NCBI RefSeq assembly: GCF_024305175.1
Contig: NZ_JAMWYY010000027.1
Coordinates: 1 to 37,194 of the forward strand
DNA: 37,194 nucleotides
Direction: 5' to 3'
From: Flavobacterium sp.
GTDB lineage: Bacteria; Bacteroidota; Bacteroidia; Flavobacteriales; Flavobacteriaceae
Translations under genes and position numbers: made by a program
Shown: positions 15,067 to 22,969 of the stretch, one piece after another
Layout: each line of letters begins with the position of its first letter
Numbering within the stretch: the first letter of the stretch is position 1
The notes under the pieces: generated by a model
The model's input: only the letters and a program-made list of their open reading frames with translations
What the model was told of the DNA's origin: nothing
The model's database searches: none

Positions 15067-16971
15067 CTATTGCGGCTGGTGCGCCGGCTTTAATAGATCA
15101 TTTACCGTTTTAACAGGGTTAAACGTTTCGAGGGGCACTTCCACAAAAACCGTAATCCAGCCTGCCATAGCGCCATTCCAAAGTCCCGGTAGTTCGTATG
15201 ATTTTACATCTTTGCCCAGGCGGTTTTTTTGTACTATAAACCCGGTAGCGTTATCTACATACTGTGTGAGGTTAAACTTGTTGCCCTTATAGTCTTTAAG
15301 TCCGCACACCAAGTCTACAGGGTTAAAGTGTGTGGACTGCGAAAATACCTGCTTCTGGTTTTTGTTGTCCATGTCTATCTGCGAGCTTTCTACAATTTGC
15401 AGTGAAAGCCTGCCTTTTTCTTCTTCCACCCAAAACGGCCCGCCACCCGGTTCGCCTTCGTTCTTTACCATGCCGCAAACGCGTATAGGCCTGTTAAGCA
15501 ACTGGCGTGCATATTCTACTTTATTTTCGGTGGTAAATTTATGTACGTCAGCCGGTATGTGCTGCGAAAGCTGCTCTTTGGCAAAAGTGAATATCTCGTT
15601 TACCTCTTCTTCGGTAATGCCGCCTTCGTCTATACGTTCCAGGAAAATAAATACCTGCTCCTGAAGCTCTATAAGGCCCCCGGCAAGTGCTTTTTTGTAA
15701 AGCGATATCAGTTCTATATTGTTATGGCTAACATTATCTATATTCTTTATAAAAACAATATCGGCATCCAGCTCATTAAGGTTTTCTATAAGCGCGCCAT
15801 GCCCTCCGGGTCGAAACAGTATATTGCCATTATCTTCCCTGAATGGCTTGTTCTCCATATCTACCGCAAGGGTATCAGTACTCTTGTGCTGGTAAGAAAA
15901 GCTGAAGTTGATCTCTGCATCAGTAGTTTTCTCAACGGCATCTTTAGCTTCTTTAACGGCATCTAAAAATCCGTCAAGGTGCTCTTCTGATATGGTGAAA
16001 TGCAAATTGGTTTTGTTTTGCGACACTGCATAGCCTATACTTTCCTTAAAATGTTCGCATATCGGTGTAGCTACATGATCTTCATATTTATGAAAAGGCA
16101 GTATGCCCTTTGGCTTGTTGGCAAAATCAAAACGCTCGTCCTGGAGCATGGTGCTGATAAAGTTATAAGCGCGGGTGCTTTTGCTCCATTCGTTATATTC
16201 AGGTTTTTGCCTTATTACATCCGCTATATCATTAAAGAAGGCAAATTTTTCCAGCCCCACTAAAAAAACATTAAGTTCATTAGCGTTTTTGCGGTTTACA
16301 TAAGCATTAAGTGTATCTTCTTCAGGATTAAAATCGGCCATAAACTCATTTAAGAACTTAAACATACGGGTAGCGGCACCCGATGCCGGTATAAACTTCA
16401 TGAGCTTATAATTGTCCTTTTTCTTTTCGAAGTACTCGGCATACTCTTCAGCCGATTTTTTGGGTAACTTAAAGATACCGTCATTTATAACTGCAGGCTT
16501 TTTAAGGCTTATTTTAGTTATGCCATCCCTGAATATAGTAATCTGGTCTTTTATTTTTTCTAAACAAATACCTTTTTCATGTATCTGAGTATAGTCGCTG
16601 ATGCTGAAGCCAAGCTGCATTGCTTTTTCAACATTATCCAGTAGTGTGGCGCAATAGTCGGCTAGGGTATCATCGCTGCTTTCGGCAACTATATAATTCG
16701 CCCCTTTTTTGTCAAGGCGGTTTATCAGTTGCTTTACCGTTTCTGTAGCTAAATCAGTTGTTGCTAAAATGGCAAGCTTGTTCTCGGCGAATTTATTTTT
16801 TTTTGTAAGCGCCATTTCAAAGTCATAGCTCTTAAATGCATATTCCCTTTTTGGGTTAGCATCTGTAGTTGCAGCAAGGCTTTTTGTTATGTTTTGGGCG
16901 TTTTGCTGGTTATCGGCATAAATAATTATGTTAACAGAGCCGGTGTATTGTTTTGTAATTTTTTTCTCCAT
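15067..16971 (-). CDS. DUF4301 protein with nucleotidyltransferase-like motifs and an N-terminal extension
   Basis: 634 residues in two parts. Residues about 122-634 are DUF4301, of unknown function. I see features of UDP-sugar pyrophosphorylase (UDPGP) enzymes: I-P-A-S-G-A-A-T-R-M (194-203) where a G-x-G-T-R-M-like nucleotide loop would be, then F-R-P-G-G-H-G-A-L (386-394), then I-K-N-I-D-N-V (408-414), like the P-G-H-G and N-x-D-N motifs. Residues 1-120 form a beta-alpha unit (V-N-I-I-I-Y-A-D) and a later beta-alpha-beta; the place of a P-loop holds no G-K-S/T. The start overlaps the pnuC end by 46 bases. Function is a prediction: nucleotidyl transfer, substrate unknown. Confidence 0.8.
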   Translation of the reverse strand: MEKKITKQYTGSVNIIIYADNQQNAQNITKSLAATTDANPKREYAFKSYDFEMALTKKNKFAENKLAILATTDLATETVKQLINRLDKKGANYIVAESSDDTLADYCATLLDNVEKAMQLGFSISDYTQIHEKGICLEKIKDQITIFRDGITKISLKKPAVINDGIFKLPKKSAEEYAEYFEKKKDNYKLMKFIPASGAATRMFKFLNEFMADFNPEEDTLNAYVNRKNANELNVFLVGLEKFAFFNDIADVIRQKPEYNEWSKSTRAYNFISTMLQDERFDFANKPKGILPFHKYEDHVATPICEHFKESIGYAVSQNKTNLHFTISEEHLDGFLDAVKEAKDAVEKTTDAEINFSFSYQHKSTDTLAVDMENKPFREDNGNILFRPGGHGALIENLNELDADIVFIKNIDNVSHNNIELISLYKKALAGGLIELQEQVFIFLERIDEGGITEEEVNEIFTFAKEQLSQHIPADVHKFTTENKVEYARQLLNRPIRVCGMVKNEGEPGGGPFWVEEEKGRLSLQIVESSQIDMDNKNQKQVFSQSTHFNPVDLVCGLKDYKGNKFNLTQYVDNATGFIVQKNRLGKDVKSYELPGLWNGAMAGWITVFVEVPLETFNPVKTVNDLLKPAHQPQ

Positions 16972-17567
16972 GATATATAACCAAATATGGCAACTATGGT
17001 TAAGAATATATATAATATACTGGATAGGGTGTAGCCTTTATAAAAGAAAAGCGGAATGGCAATAACATCTCCTGCTATTAAAAAAAGCCAGTTTTCCAGT
17101 TTTCTTTTGGCAAGCAGCCACATCCCTATAAAAAAGAGCCCTGTGATAAAGGTATCTACATAAGCCCACCAATGGCTGAATTTGTCAAAATAAACGTACA
17201 CAGCCGACACAAATATAACCGAAACAATAAATATCTGTATGCATTTTAAGTTATCTTTTGCAGTCATTTCGGTTATTTTAAGTAAGTCCTCATCAGCATT
17301 ATTTTTCTTGCTCCACAGGTGCCAGCCGTAAATGCTCATAGCAAAATAATATACGTTTATGATAAGGTCGCCATATAAGTCCCAGTGGTACAGCAGGTAA
17401 ACATAAATTGCCGTGCTTATAATGCCTGTTGGGTAAACAAGTATGTTGTTGTGCTTAGAATAGAAGACACTTATAATGCCGAATATAACCGCGATGGCCT
17501 CCAGGATAATGTTGGTTGTGCTGTAACTTTGGTACTGGCTGAAAAGAAGGTCGAAAAAATCGGTCAT
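16926..17567 (-). CDS. pnuC: PnuC/PnuT family vitamin transporter
   Basis: 213 residues with about seven transmembrane helices and the Pnu signature N71-V-Y-Y-F-A-M-S-I-Y-G-W-H-L-W85. PnuC proteins carry nicotinamide riboside by facilitated diffusion, PnuT proteins carry thiamin and PnuX proteins carry riboflavin; metabolic trapping by a kinase drives uptake. I cannot tell the substrate from residues alone. The TPP-regulated receptor on the same strand 2.5 kb downstream favours thiamin, but this gene shows no riboswitch of its own. It starts 5 bases after the PPTase stop and overlaps DUF4301, so the three are one operon. No kinase gene of the NadR or thiamin pyrophosphokinase type is in the window. 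Confidence 0.88.
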   Translation of the reverse strand: MTDFFDLLFSQYQSYSTTNIILEAIAVIFGIISVFYSKHNNILVYPTGIISTAIYVYLLYHWDLYGDLIINVYYFAMSIYGWHLWSKKNNADEDLLKITEMTAKDNLKCIQIFIVSVIFVSAVYVYFDKFSHWWAYVDTFITGLFFIGMWLLAKRKLENWLFLIAGDVIAIPLFFYKGYTLSSILYIFLTIVAIFGYISWRKKLQNNTPALLT

Positions 17568-17572
17568 TAATT

Positions 17573-18220
17573 TTAGTGGCTTAAAATTTCTTCTTCAAAA
17601 CTATATACCAGCGTAAAGCCTTCCAGTTCCTCAAAAAAGAAAATATAGTTACGGTTCATATTGTCAAAAGTTACCTGCGCCCTTCCGCGTTTATCATCTA
17701 TGCTAAACCTTAAAACATCTATGTGGTTCTTAAAACTGATGCCGGGCAGCGATATCATTTTAAAAAGCGCTTCTTTAACGCCCCATATAACGGTAAGCTG
17801 GCGCATGTATTCCTGCAGGTGCATAGGGTCGAGATAGCTAAACTCTGTTATGCAGAATTTATTGGCAATGGTTATTATCTTTTCGCGCTGCATTTCCATA
17901 TCAATACCCACATTCTTATTGCTAATGGCTATTGCCGAGAATCCATACGAATGGGTTATGGAAATGTTCTTGCCATCGGTAAGGTGGGGTTTGCCGTCAT
18001 CGCCATAAAACATATCAAAATCGGTATAGCCGGCTTCCTGCAACAGCATGCGCACGCTTAAAAAGCCTTTGCGGTGCAGCTCGCTCTTCATCCCGTCAAT
18101 ACGGTTATGGCACACGGGCTTAAGCGCTACTTTTTGGGTAAGTTCTTTAAGGCTTTCTGTAATTTTCCACACTAAAACCTGTGTGCCATCGTCTTTTTTA
18201 TAAGCAGTATAAAGAGGCAT
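17573..18220 (-). CDS. 4'-phosphopantetheinyl transferase superfamily protein
   Basis: 215 residues. The core PPTase motifs are G105-I-D107-M-E109 and W146-G-V-K149-E150-A-L-F-K, giving the Mg-binding acidic residues and the CoA-binding Lys. The histidine of I-S-I-T-H-S (His90) is also in place. The size and the N-terminal half fit the Sfp/EntD-like two-domain group and not AcpS. It transfers the phosphopantetheine arm of CoA to a carrier protein in the cytoplasm; no PKS or NRPS genes are here, so it may serve fatty acid synthesis or a distant pathway. It is the first gene of the PPTase-pnuC-DUF4301 operon and is divergent from ahcY. Confidence 0.9.
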   Translation of the reverse strand: MPLYTAYKKDDGTQVLVWKITESLKELTQKVALKPVCHNRIDGMKSELHRKGFLSVRMLLQEAGYTDFDMFYGDDGKPHLTDGKNISITHSYGFSAIAISNKNVGIDMEMQREKIITIANKFCITEFSYLDPMHLQEYMRQLTVIWGVKEALFKMISLPGISFKNHIDVLRFSIDDKRGRAQVTFDNMNRNYIFFFEELEGFTLVYSFEEEILSH

Positions 18221-18327
18221 TTTCCTAATTTTGAATGTGTTTTACATTTGTTTGGTTTTCAAACGCTTAAAAACCCTCAACAAAGCTTAAAATAACCTTA
18301 AAGCTGGGTGTTTAAGAGGGAAATCGC

Positions 18328-18335
18328 TACATTTG
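18328..18335 (+). promoter_or_regulatory. -7 box of ahcY
   Basis: TACATTTG is an exact TAnnTTTG match 34 bases before the ahcY start. The -33 region lacks a clean TTG. I see no SAH or SAM riboswitch fold in the 149-base gap. Confidence 0.55.
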
Positions 18336-18369
18336 CATAAATTTTTGCTAATCACAAATATACAAATTC

Positions 18370-19686
18370 ATGAGTACTAAGACTGTGCCACACGTGGCTT
18401 ATAAAGTAAAAGATATTTCACTTGCAGAATGGGGCCGAAAAGAGATAGAACTTGCAGAAGCTGAAATGCCCGGCCTTATGGCACTGCGCGAAGAATATAA
18501 GAACGAGCAGCCGCTTAAAGGCGCCCGTATTGCAGGCTGCCTGCACATGACCATACAAACCGCTGTGCTTATAGAAACACTTGTAGCGCTTGGCGCTGAA
18601 GTTACCTGGAGCTCATGCAACATATTCTCTACACAGGACCATGCCGCTGCTGCCATTGCTGCCGCAGGCATACCGGTTTATGCATGGAAAGGCATGAACG
18701 AGGAGGAGTTTGACTGGTGTATAGAGCAAACCCTGTTTTTTGGCGAAGACCGTGAGCCGCTTAACATGATACTTGATGATGGTGGCGACCTTACCAATAT
18801 GGTGTTTGACCGTTACCCTGAGCTTGCAGCAGGTATTAAAGGACTATCTGAAGAAACTACGACAGGTGTACACCGCCTTTATGAAAGGATGAAGAATGGC
18901 ACGCTTGTTATGCCTGCAATAAACGTTAACGACTCTGTTACCAAATCTAAATTTGATAACAAGTATGGCTGTAAAGAAAGTGCTGTAGATGCTATTCGCC
19001 GTGCTACCGATGTTATGCTTGCCGGTAAAAGGGTAGTAGTATGCGGTTACGGAGATGTGGGTAAAGGTACTGCCGCTTCTTTTCGTGGGGCAGGCTCTAT
19101 AGTTACTGTTACTGAAATTGACCCTATATGTGCGCTACAGGCTGCTATGGATGGTTATGAGGTTAAAAAGCTTGATACCGTTGTAGGCAATGCCGATATT
19201 GTAATAACCACTACAGGTAATAAAGATATTGTTGTGAGCCGCCACTTTGAGGCTATGAAAGACAAAACCATTGTTTGTAACATAGGCCACTTTGATAACG
19301 AAATTGATATGGCTTGGCTAAACAAAAACCATGGTTCAACCAAAGTTGAAATAAAGCCACAGGTAGATAAATATACAATCAACGGTAAAGATGTTATTAT
19401 ACTTGCCGAAGGCCGCCTTGTTAACCTGGGTTGTGCTACAGGCCACCCAAGCTTTGTAATGAGTAACTCGTTTACTAACCAGACACTTGCGCAAATAGAG
19501 CTTTGGAAAAACAGCGAGAACTATGAGAACAAAGTATATATGCTGCCTAAGCACCTTGATGAAAAAGTTGCCATGCTGCACCTTGCTAAATTAGGCGTGG
19601 AACTTGAAACCCTAAGCACCGACCAAGCTAATTATATTGGCGTTGAGGTTGAAGGGCCATTTAAGCCGGAGTACTACCGCTACTAA
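18370..19686 (+). CDS. ahcY: Adenosylhomocysteinase (S-adenosylhomocysteine hydrolase)
   Basis: 438 residues, full length. The substrate domain has C-L-H59-M-T-I-Q-T-A and the D-D-G-G-D-L-T segment (136-142); the NAD domain has the Rossmann loop G226-Y-G-D-V-G-K-G233; the C-terminus ends in the family tail F-K-P-x-Y-Y-R-Y that reaches the neighbouring subunit. The enzyme splits S-adenosylhomocysteine to adenosine and homocysteine, removing the product that inhibits methyltransferases. It is cytoplasmic and tetrameric in known cases. It is a single-gene unit ending at a strong terminator. It has high similarity features throughout and no odd residues. Confidence 0.98.
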   Translation: MSTKTVPHVAYKVKDISLAEWGRKEIELAEAEMPGLMALREEYKNEQPLKGARIAGCLHMTIQTAVLIETLVALGAEVTWSSCNIFSTQDHAAAAIAAAGIPVYAWKGMNEEEFDWCIEQTLFFGEDREPLNMILDDGGDLTNMVFDRYPELAAGIKGLSEETTTGVHRLYERMKNGTLVMPAINVNDSVTKSKFDNKYGCKESAVDAIRRATDVMLAGKRVVVCGYGDVGKGTAASFRGAGSIVTVTEIDPICALQAAMDGYEVKKLDTVVGNADIVITTTGNKDIVVSRHFEAMKDKTIVCNIGHFDNEIDMAWLNKNHGSTKVEIKPQVDKYTINGKDVIILAEGRLVNLGCATGHPSFVMSNSFTNQTLAQIELWKNSENYENKVYMLPKHLDEKVAMLHLAKLGVELETLSTDQANYIGVEVEGPFKPEYYRY

Positions 19687-19687
19687 T

Positions 19688-19712
19688 TTGAGAAGTCAGA
19701 AATTAGAAGTTA
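19688..19712. repeat. Degenerate repeat, upstream arm at the ahcY terminator
   Basis: Contains AGTCAGAAATTAGAAGT. An inverted imperfect copy (TTCTAAAATCTGA against the exact complement TTCTAATTTCTGA) occurs at 19768-19805, on the other side of the terminator. Confidence 0.45.
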
Positions 19713-19718
19713 TAATAT

Positions 19719-19747
19719 AAAAAATCCTGCCGGGGCAGGATTTTTTT
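19719..19747. terminator. Bidirectional terminator between ahcY and tag
   Basis: Stem AATCCTGC/GCAGGATT with a 4-base loop, flanked by A-run and T-run, so it can end transcripts from both sides: ahcY on plus and yhhQ-tag on minus. Confidence 0.9.
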
Positions 19748-19766
19748 ATTTGATATAAGAAGGCAT

Positions 19767-19805
19767 AGTCTAAATTCTAAAATCTGAATTCTGATTTCTA
19801 ATTTA
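19767..19805. repeat. Degenerate repeat, downstream arm at the ahcY terminator
   Basis: A chain of similar words: TCTAAATTCTAAAATCTGA, then ATTCTGATTTCTAATTTA. It runs into the last codon of tag. The same vocabulary occurs at 15012-15066. Confidence 0.45.
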
Positions 19806-20369
19806 TTGGCGTGTCCAGCAATCCAACACATGGTCATTAACCATTCCTGTTGCCTGCATGTGTGCATAAATAACCGTTGAGCCTACAAACTTAAAGCTAC
19901 GCTTTTTCATGTCTTTACTAATAGCATCTGATAGTGAGGTAGTGGCAGGGACTTCTTTAAGTGATGTAAAATTGTTTACAACAGGCTTGCCGTTAGTAAA
20001 GTCCCAAAAGTATTTGGAGAAGCTCCCGAATTCTTCCTGAACCTTTATAAAAGCCTGCGCATTGGTTACAGCTCCGTACACCTTCAGTTTGTTACGGATG
20101 ATACCTGCATTATTCAATAATTCTGCTATTTTGTCATCATCATAAGCGGCTATTTTTTTATAATCAAAATCATCAAAAGCTTTCCTGAAGTTTTCCCTCT
20201 TTTTTAATATGGTTATCCAGCTAAGCCCCGCCTGAAAGGTTTCCAGCAACAGGAACTGGAATAGGGTATCGTCATCATGCACCGGACGGCCCCATTCCTC
20301 ATCATGATATTTTTCGTATAGCTCACTGCCTGTGCACCAGCCACAGCGCTTTTTGTCTGATATATGCAT
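19803..20369 (-). CDS. tag: DNA-3-methyladenine glycosylase I
   Basis: 188 residues, the usual Tag length. The zinc-binding set is visible: Cys9 and His22 at the N-terminus (R-C-G-W-C, then Y-H-D-E-E-W-G), and His180 and Cys184 at the C-terminus (N-D-H-V-L-D-C-W). The segment L-L-L-E-T-F-Q-A-G-L-S-W contains the conserved Glu and the aromatic residue that hold 3-methyladenine. The enzyme removes 3-methyladenine from DNA at the start of base excision repair. It begins one base after the yhhQ stop, so the two genes are co-transcribed. Confidence 0.95.
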   Translation of the reverse strand: MHISDKKRCGWCTGSELYEKYHDEEWGRPVHDDDTLFQFLLLETFQAGLSWITILKKRENFRKAFDDFDYKKIAAYDDDKIAELLNNAGIIRNKLKVYGAVTNAQAFIKVQEEFGSFSKYFWDFTNGKPVVNNFTSLKEVPATTSLSDAISKDMKKRSFKFVGSTVIYAHMQATGMVNDHVLDCWTRQ

Positions 20370-20370
20370 C

Positions 20371-21027
20371 TTATTTTTCTTCTTTAACGTCTATATACTT
20401 GTCTATCCATCCGTGCGCAAGGTATATAACAGGCGTGAGCAGTATGGCAACCGCCAGTTTAATGAAATATCCCGTAAACCCGGATGAAATATAGGTTTGG
20501 GTGTCCATTTTCCCGGTAAGGTAAAAGGCAATTCCCAACACGATAAAGCTATCAAAAAATTGTGATATAACAGTAGACCCTGTAGTGCGGAGCCATATCA
20601 TTTTTTTACCCGTCCGCTTTTTAAAGTAATGAAATATAGTAATATCGATTAGCTGTGATACTAAGAATGCCGTTATACTGCCCACAATTATCCAGAGGCT
20701 TTGCCCGAAAACGGCGTTAAACTGCCCATCTGTTATATTTGGCAGCCTTTCAGATGCTGGTATTTGCATTGCGGCATACAGTATTACAAAGCAATATGCT
20801 ATTAGCCCTGCTGTAATAAATGATAATCGCCGTACGCCCTCCCGCCCGAAATATTCGTTTATAAGGTCGGTAGTCAGGAAAACCACAGGCCACGGCAGTA
20901 TGCCTATGCTCGCCACATATGGCCCTATATTAATAATTTTACCACCAATAAGTTCTGCCGTAACAGCATTGGTAATAAAAATTCCGGCAAGTATTACGTA
21001 GATTATTTCTTTGCGGGACTGCAGCAT
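20371..21027 (-). CDS. yhhQ: Queuosine precursor transporter (YhhQ/VUT family)
   Basis: 218 residues with about six transmembrane helices. Family signatures are N-x-x-T-A-E-L-I-G-G-K at the N-terminus, the central D-L-I-N-E-Y-F-G, and the S-Q-L-I-D-I-T-I-F segment plus I-S-Q-F-F-D-S-F. These proteins import queuine or preQ0/preQ1 for queuosine in tRNA wobble positions. No preQ1 riboswitch is seen in the short leader; instead there is a small hairpin GAGC-ATAAAA-GCTC just before the ATG. It is the first gene of a yhhQ-tag operon with a perfect -7 box. Confidence 0.92.
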   Translation of the reverse strand: MLQSRKEIIYVILAGIFITNAVTAELIGGKIINIGPYVASIGILPWPVVFLTTDLINEYFGREGVRRLSFITAGLIAYCFVILYAAMQIPASERLPNITDGQFNAVFGQSLWIIVGSITAFLVSQLIDITIFHYFKKRTGKKMIWLRTTGSTVISQFFDSFIVLGIAFYLTGKMDTQTYISSGFTGYFIKLAVAILLTPVIYLAHGWIDKYIDVKEEK

Positions 21028-21045
21028 AATGAGCTTTTATGCTCT

Positions 21046-21053
21046 CAAAATTA
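21046..21053 (-). promoter_or_regulatory. -7 box of the yhhQ-tag operon
   Basis: Minus-strand TAATTTTG fits TAnnTTTG exactly, with a TTG 16 bases further upstream (slightly short spacing). The start codon is 18 bases downstream. Confidence 0.5.
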
Positions 21054-21131
21054 GTTTAATTATTTTGTACAATAAATTAAACAATATTTAAAATTTCGAT
21101 GTAATACTTTGGGAAGCATGTATCAATAAAT

Positions 21132-21162
21132 AAAAAAATCCCGCAGCCTTTCGGTGCGGGAT
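21132..21162 (-). terminator. Terminator after tsf
   Basis: Stem ATCCCGCA/TGCGGGAT (21138-21145, 21155-21162) with a 9-base loop, followed on the minus strand by seven T. It closes the ribosomal protein and tsf transcript. Confidence 0.92.
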
Positions 21163-21189
21163 TCTTAATTTATTTAAGTTGAACTTTAA

Positions 21190-22014
21190 TTAAGCAAGTG
21201 CAACCCTTTTAAATCCGGTTACGGTAAGGTCAGCGTTAACTGATTTTACGTACTCGCTTACGCTAACTTTGCTGTCTTTAATATAATCCTGGTTTACAAG
21301 GGTGTTATCTTTAAAGAAACGGCCAAGTTTACCTTTAGCAATGTTATCAAGCATAGCCTCCGGCTTGCCTTCCTGGCGAAGCTGGTCTTTAGCTATCTCA
21401 ATCTCTTTTTCAATTGTAACGGCATCCACACCTTCTTCGTTAAGGGCAAGCGGAGCCATAGCGGCAGCCTGCATAGCAACGTTGCGTGCAGCCTCGTCAG
21501 CGCCTTCTACGTTAGCAGAAAGGGCTACAAGGGTAGCTATCCTGTTACCGGCGTGTATGTATGAGTTTACAAAAGCACCGCTAAGTGTTTCGAAAGATCC
21601 TATTTCTATTTTCTCACCAATAACACCTGTCTGCTCAGTAAGTTTTTCTTCTACTTTAAGGCCGTTATAGTCGGCAGCAAGAAACTCTTCTTTAGTATTG
21701 TAGTTAAGGGCAAGCTCAGCAAGATCTGTAGCAAGCTTTGTGAACGATTCGTTTTTAGCAACAAAGTCGGTTTCGCAGTTAAGCGATATAATCACACCCT
21801 GAGTGTTATCAGCATTAACAGCAGCAATAACAGCACCTTCAGAAGATTCCCTGTCAGCCCTGTTGGCAGCAACCTTTTGTCCTTTTTTACGAAGTATCTC
21901 GATAGCTTTATCGAAATCGCCTTCCGCTTCAACAAGCGCTTTTTTACAGTCCATCATACCGGCCCCTGTAATCTGTCTTAGTTTATTTACGTCTGCAGCA
22001 GTAATATTTGCCAT
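21190..22014 (-). CDS. tsf: Elongation factor Ts
   Basis: 274 residues. The N-terminal UBA-like domain has L-R-Q-I-T-G-A-G-M-M-D-C-K-K-A-L, and the core has T82-D-F-V85-A-K-N, whose Asp-Phe pair pushes on EF-Tu to release GDP. It recycles EF-Tu during elongation. It follows rpsB by 101 bases, the classic rpsB-tsf order. The gap carries an 11-bp inverted repeat around a promoter-like box, so tsf may also be expressed or adjusted independently of rpsB. Confidence 0.98.
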   Translation of the reverse strand: MANITAADVNKLRQITGAGMMDCKKALVEAEGDFDKAIEILRKKGQKVAANRADRESSEGAVIAAVNADNTQGVIISLNCETDFVAKNESFTKLATDLAELALNYNTKEEFLAADYNGLKVEEKLTEQTGVIGEKIEIGSFETLSGAFVNSYIHAGNRIATLVALSANVEGADEAARNVAMQAAAMAPLALNEEGVDAVTIEKEIEIAKDQLRQEGKPEAMLDNIAKGKLGRFFKDNTLVNQDYIKDSKVSVSEYVKSVNADLTVTGFKRVALA

Positions 22015-22047
22015 TTTGAATAGAGTTTATTAGTTAAAAATTAAAGC

Positions 22048-22094
22048 CGTAATGCTGGTAATGGATACAAAAGTAAACATCTGCCAGCATAACG
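22048..22094 (-). promoter_or_regulatory. Inverted repeat around a promoter-like box between rpsB and tsf
   Basis: Minus strand: CGTTATGCTGG and CCAGCATTACG (10 of 11 pairs) separated by 25 bases. The loop contains TACTTTTG, an exact TAnnTTTG match. It could be an RNA hairpin in the tsf leader or a DNA operator around a tsf promoter. No good -33 TTG was found. Confidence 0.5.
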
Positions 22095-22115
22095 ACTTTA
22101 TTGTAATGTTATGTT

Positions 22116-22883
22116 TTATTCTTCGGTAGCGTTAGCTTCGGCAGCTGTTTGTGCGGCAACCGGTTCTCCTGCAGGCAGGTCTTCTTTGTCAGATTTCCTG
22201 TCAGAAAGGCCCTCGGTAATAGCACCTGTTACTAAAGATAAAATTTTGTCTATAGACTTAGAAGCGTCATCATTTGCAGGGATAACATAATCAACCTCAC
22301 GTGGGTCAGAGTTGGTATCTACCATTGCAAAAACCGGAATGTTTAATTTCTGAGCTTCTTTTACTGCGATGTGTTCTGCCTTGATGTCTACTACGAATAA
22401 CGCGGCAGGAAGCCTTGTCATATCGGCAATAGAGCCAAGGTTTTTCTCAAGCTTAGCACGAAGGCGGTCAACCTGAAGGCGCTCTTTTTTAGAAAGCGTG
22501 TTAAATGTACCGTCTTTCTTCATTTTATCTATAGAAGCCATTTTCTTAACAGCTTTACGGATAGTAACAAAGTTAGTAAGCATACCGCCCGGCCACCTTT
22601 CTGTAATGTAAGGCATATTTGCGGCACTTGCTTTTTCGGCAACAATGTCTTTAGCTTGCTTTTTTGTAGCTACGAAAAGGACTTTCCTTCCCGATGCAGC
22701 AATTTTTTTAAGGGCTTCGTTAGCCTCTTCTATTTTAGCTGCGGTTTTATACAGGTTTATAATGTGTATGCCATTACGCTCCATGTATATATAAGGGGCC
22801 ATGTTAGGATCCCATTTCCTGGTCATGTGTCCGAAGTGAACACCGGCTTCCAGTAATTCTTTTACATCTACTTTATTTGCCAT
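22116..22883 (-). CDS. rpsB: 30S ribosomal protein S2 (uS2)
   Basis: 255 residues. It begins with L-L-E-A-G-V-H-F-G-H-M-T-R-K-W-D-P-N-M, the S2 signature, with the second family signature P-V-F-A-M-V-D-T-N-S-D-P near residue 190. S2 joins the 30S head-body junction and contacts S1. A 40-residue acidic, Ala-rich C-terminal tail (T-A-A-E-A-N-A-T-E-E) is typical of Bacteroidota. It is downstream of rplM-rpsI after a 179-base gap that contains a strong hairpin. Confidence 0.98.
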   Translation of the reverse strand: MANKVDVKELLEAGVHFGHMTRKWDPNMAPYIYMERNGIHIINLYKTAAKIEEANEALKKIAASGRKVLFVATKKQAKDIVAEKASAANMPYITERWPGGMLTNFVTIRKAVKKMASIDKMKKDGTFNTLSKKERLQVDRLRAKLEKNLGSIADMTRLPAALFVVDIKAEHIAVKEAQKLNIPVFAMVDTNSDPREVDYVIPANDDASKSIDKILSLVTGAITEGLSDRKSDKEDLPAGEPVAAQTAAEANATEE

Positions 22884-22969
22884 TTTTGTAATAGTTTACG
22901 TTCTGTTGAGTAAGCAATGCACAGGTGGCTTATTAGGTAAGGCCCTGCCCATTTAGATGCTAAACTAAC

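Noticed and set aside
14636..15292. Plus-strand open frame (218 codons) opposite arfB and the DUF4301 end
   Set aside because: It crosses two genuine minus-strand genes and the spacer between them; Ser/Leu/Thr-rich translation typical of an antisense shadow.
18221..18369. SAH or SAM riboswitch before ahcY
   Set aside because: No conserved aptamer blocks or long stems were found; only a -7 promoter box.
21028..21060. preQ1 riboswitch before yhhQ
   Set aside because: The leader is under about 20 bases and lacks the preQ1 aptamer motifs; only a 4-bp hairpin is present.
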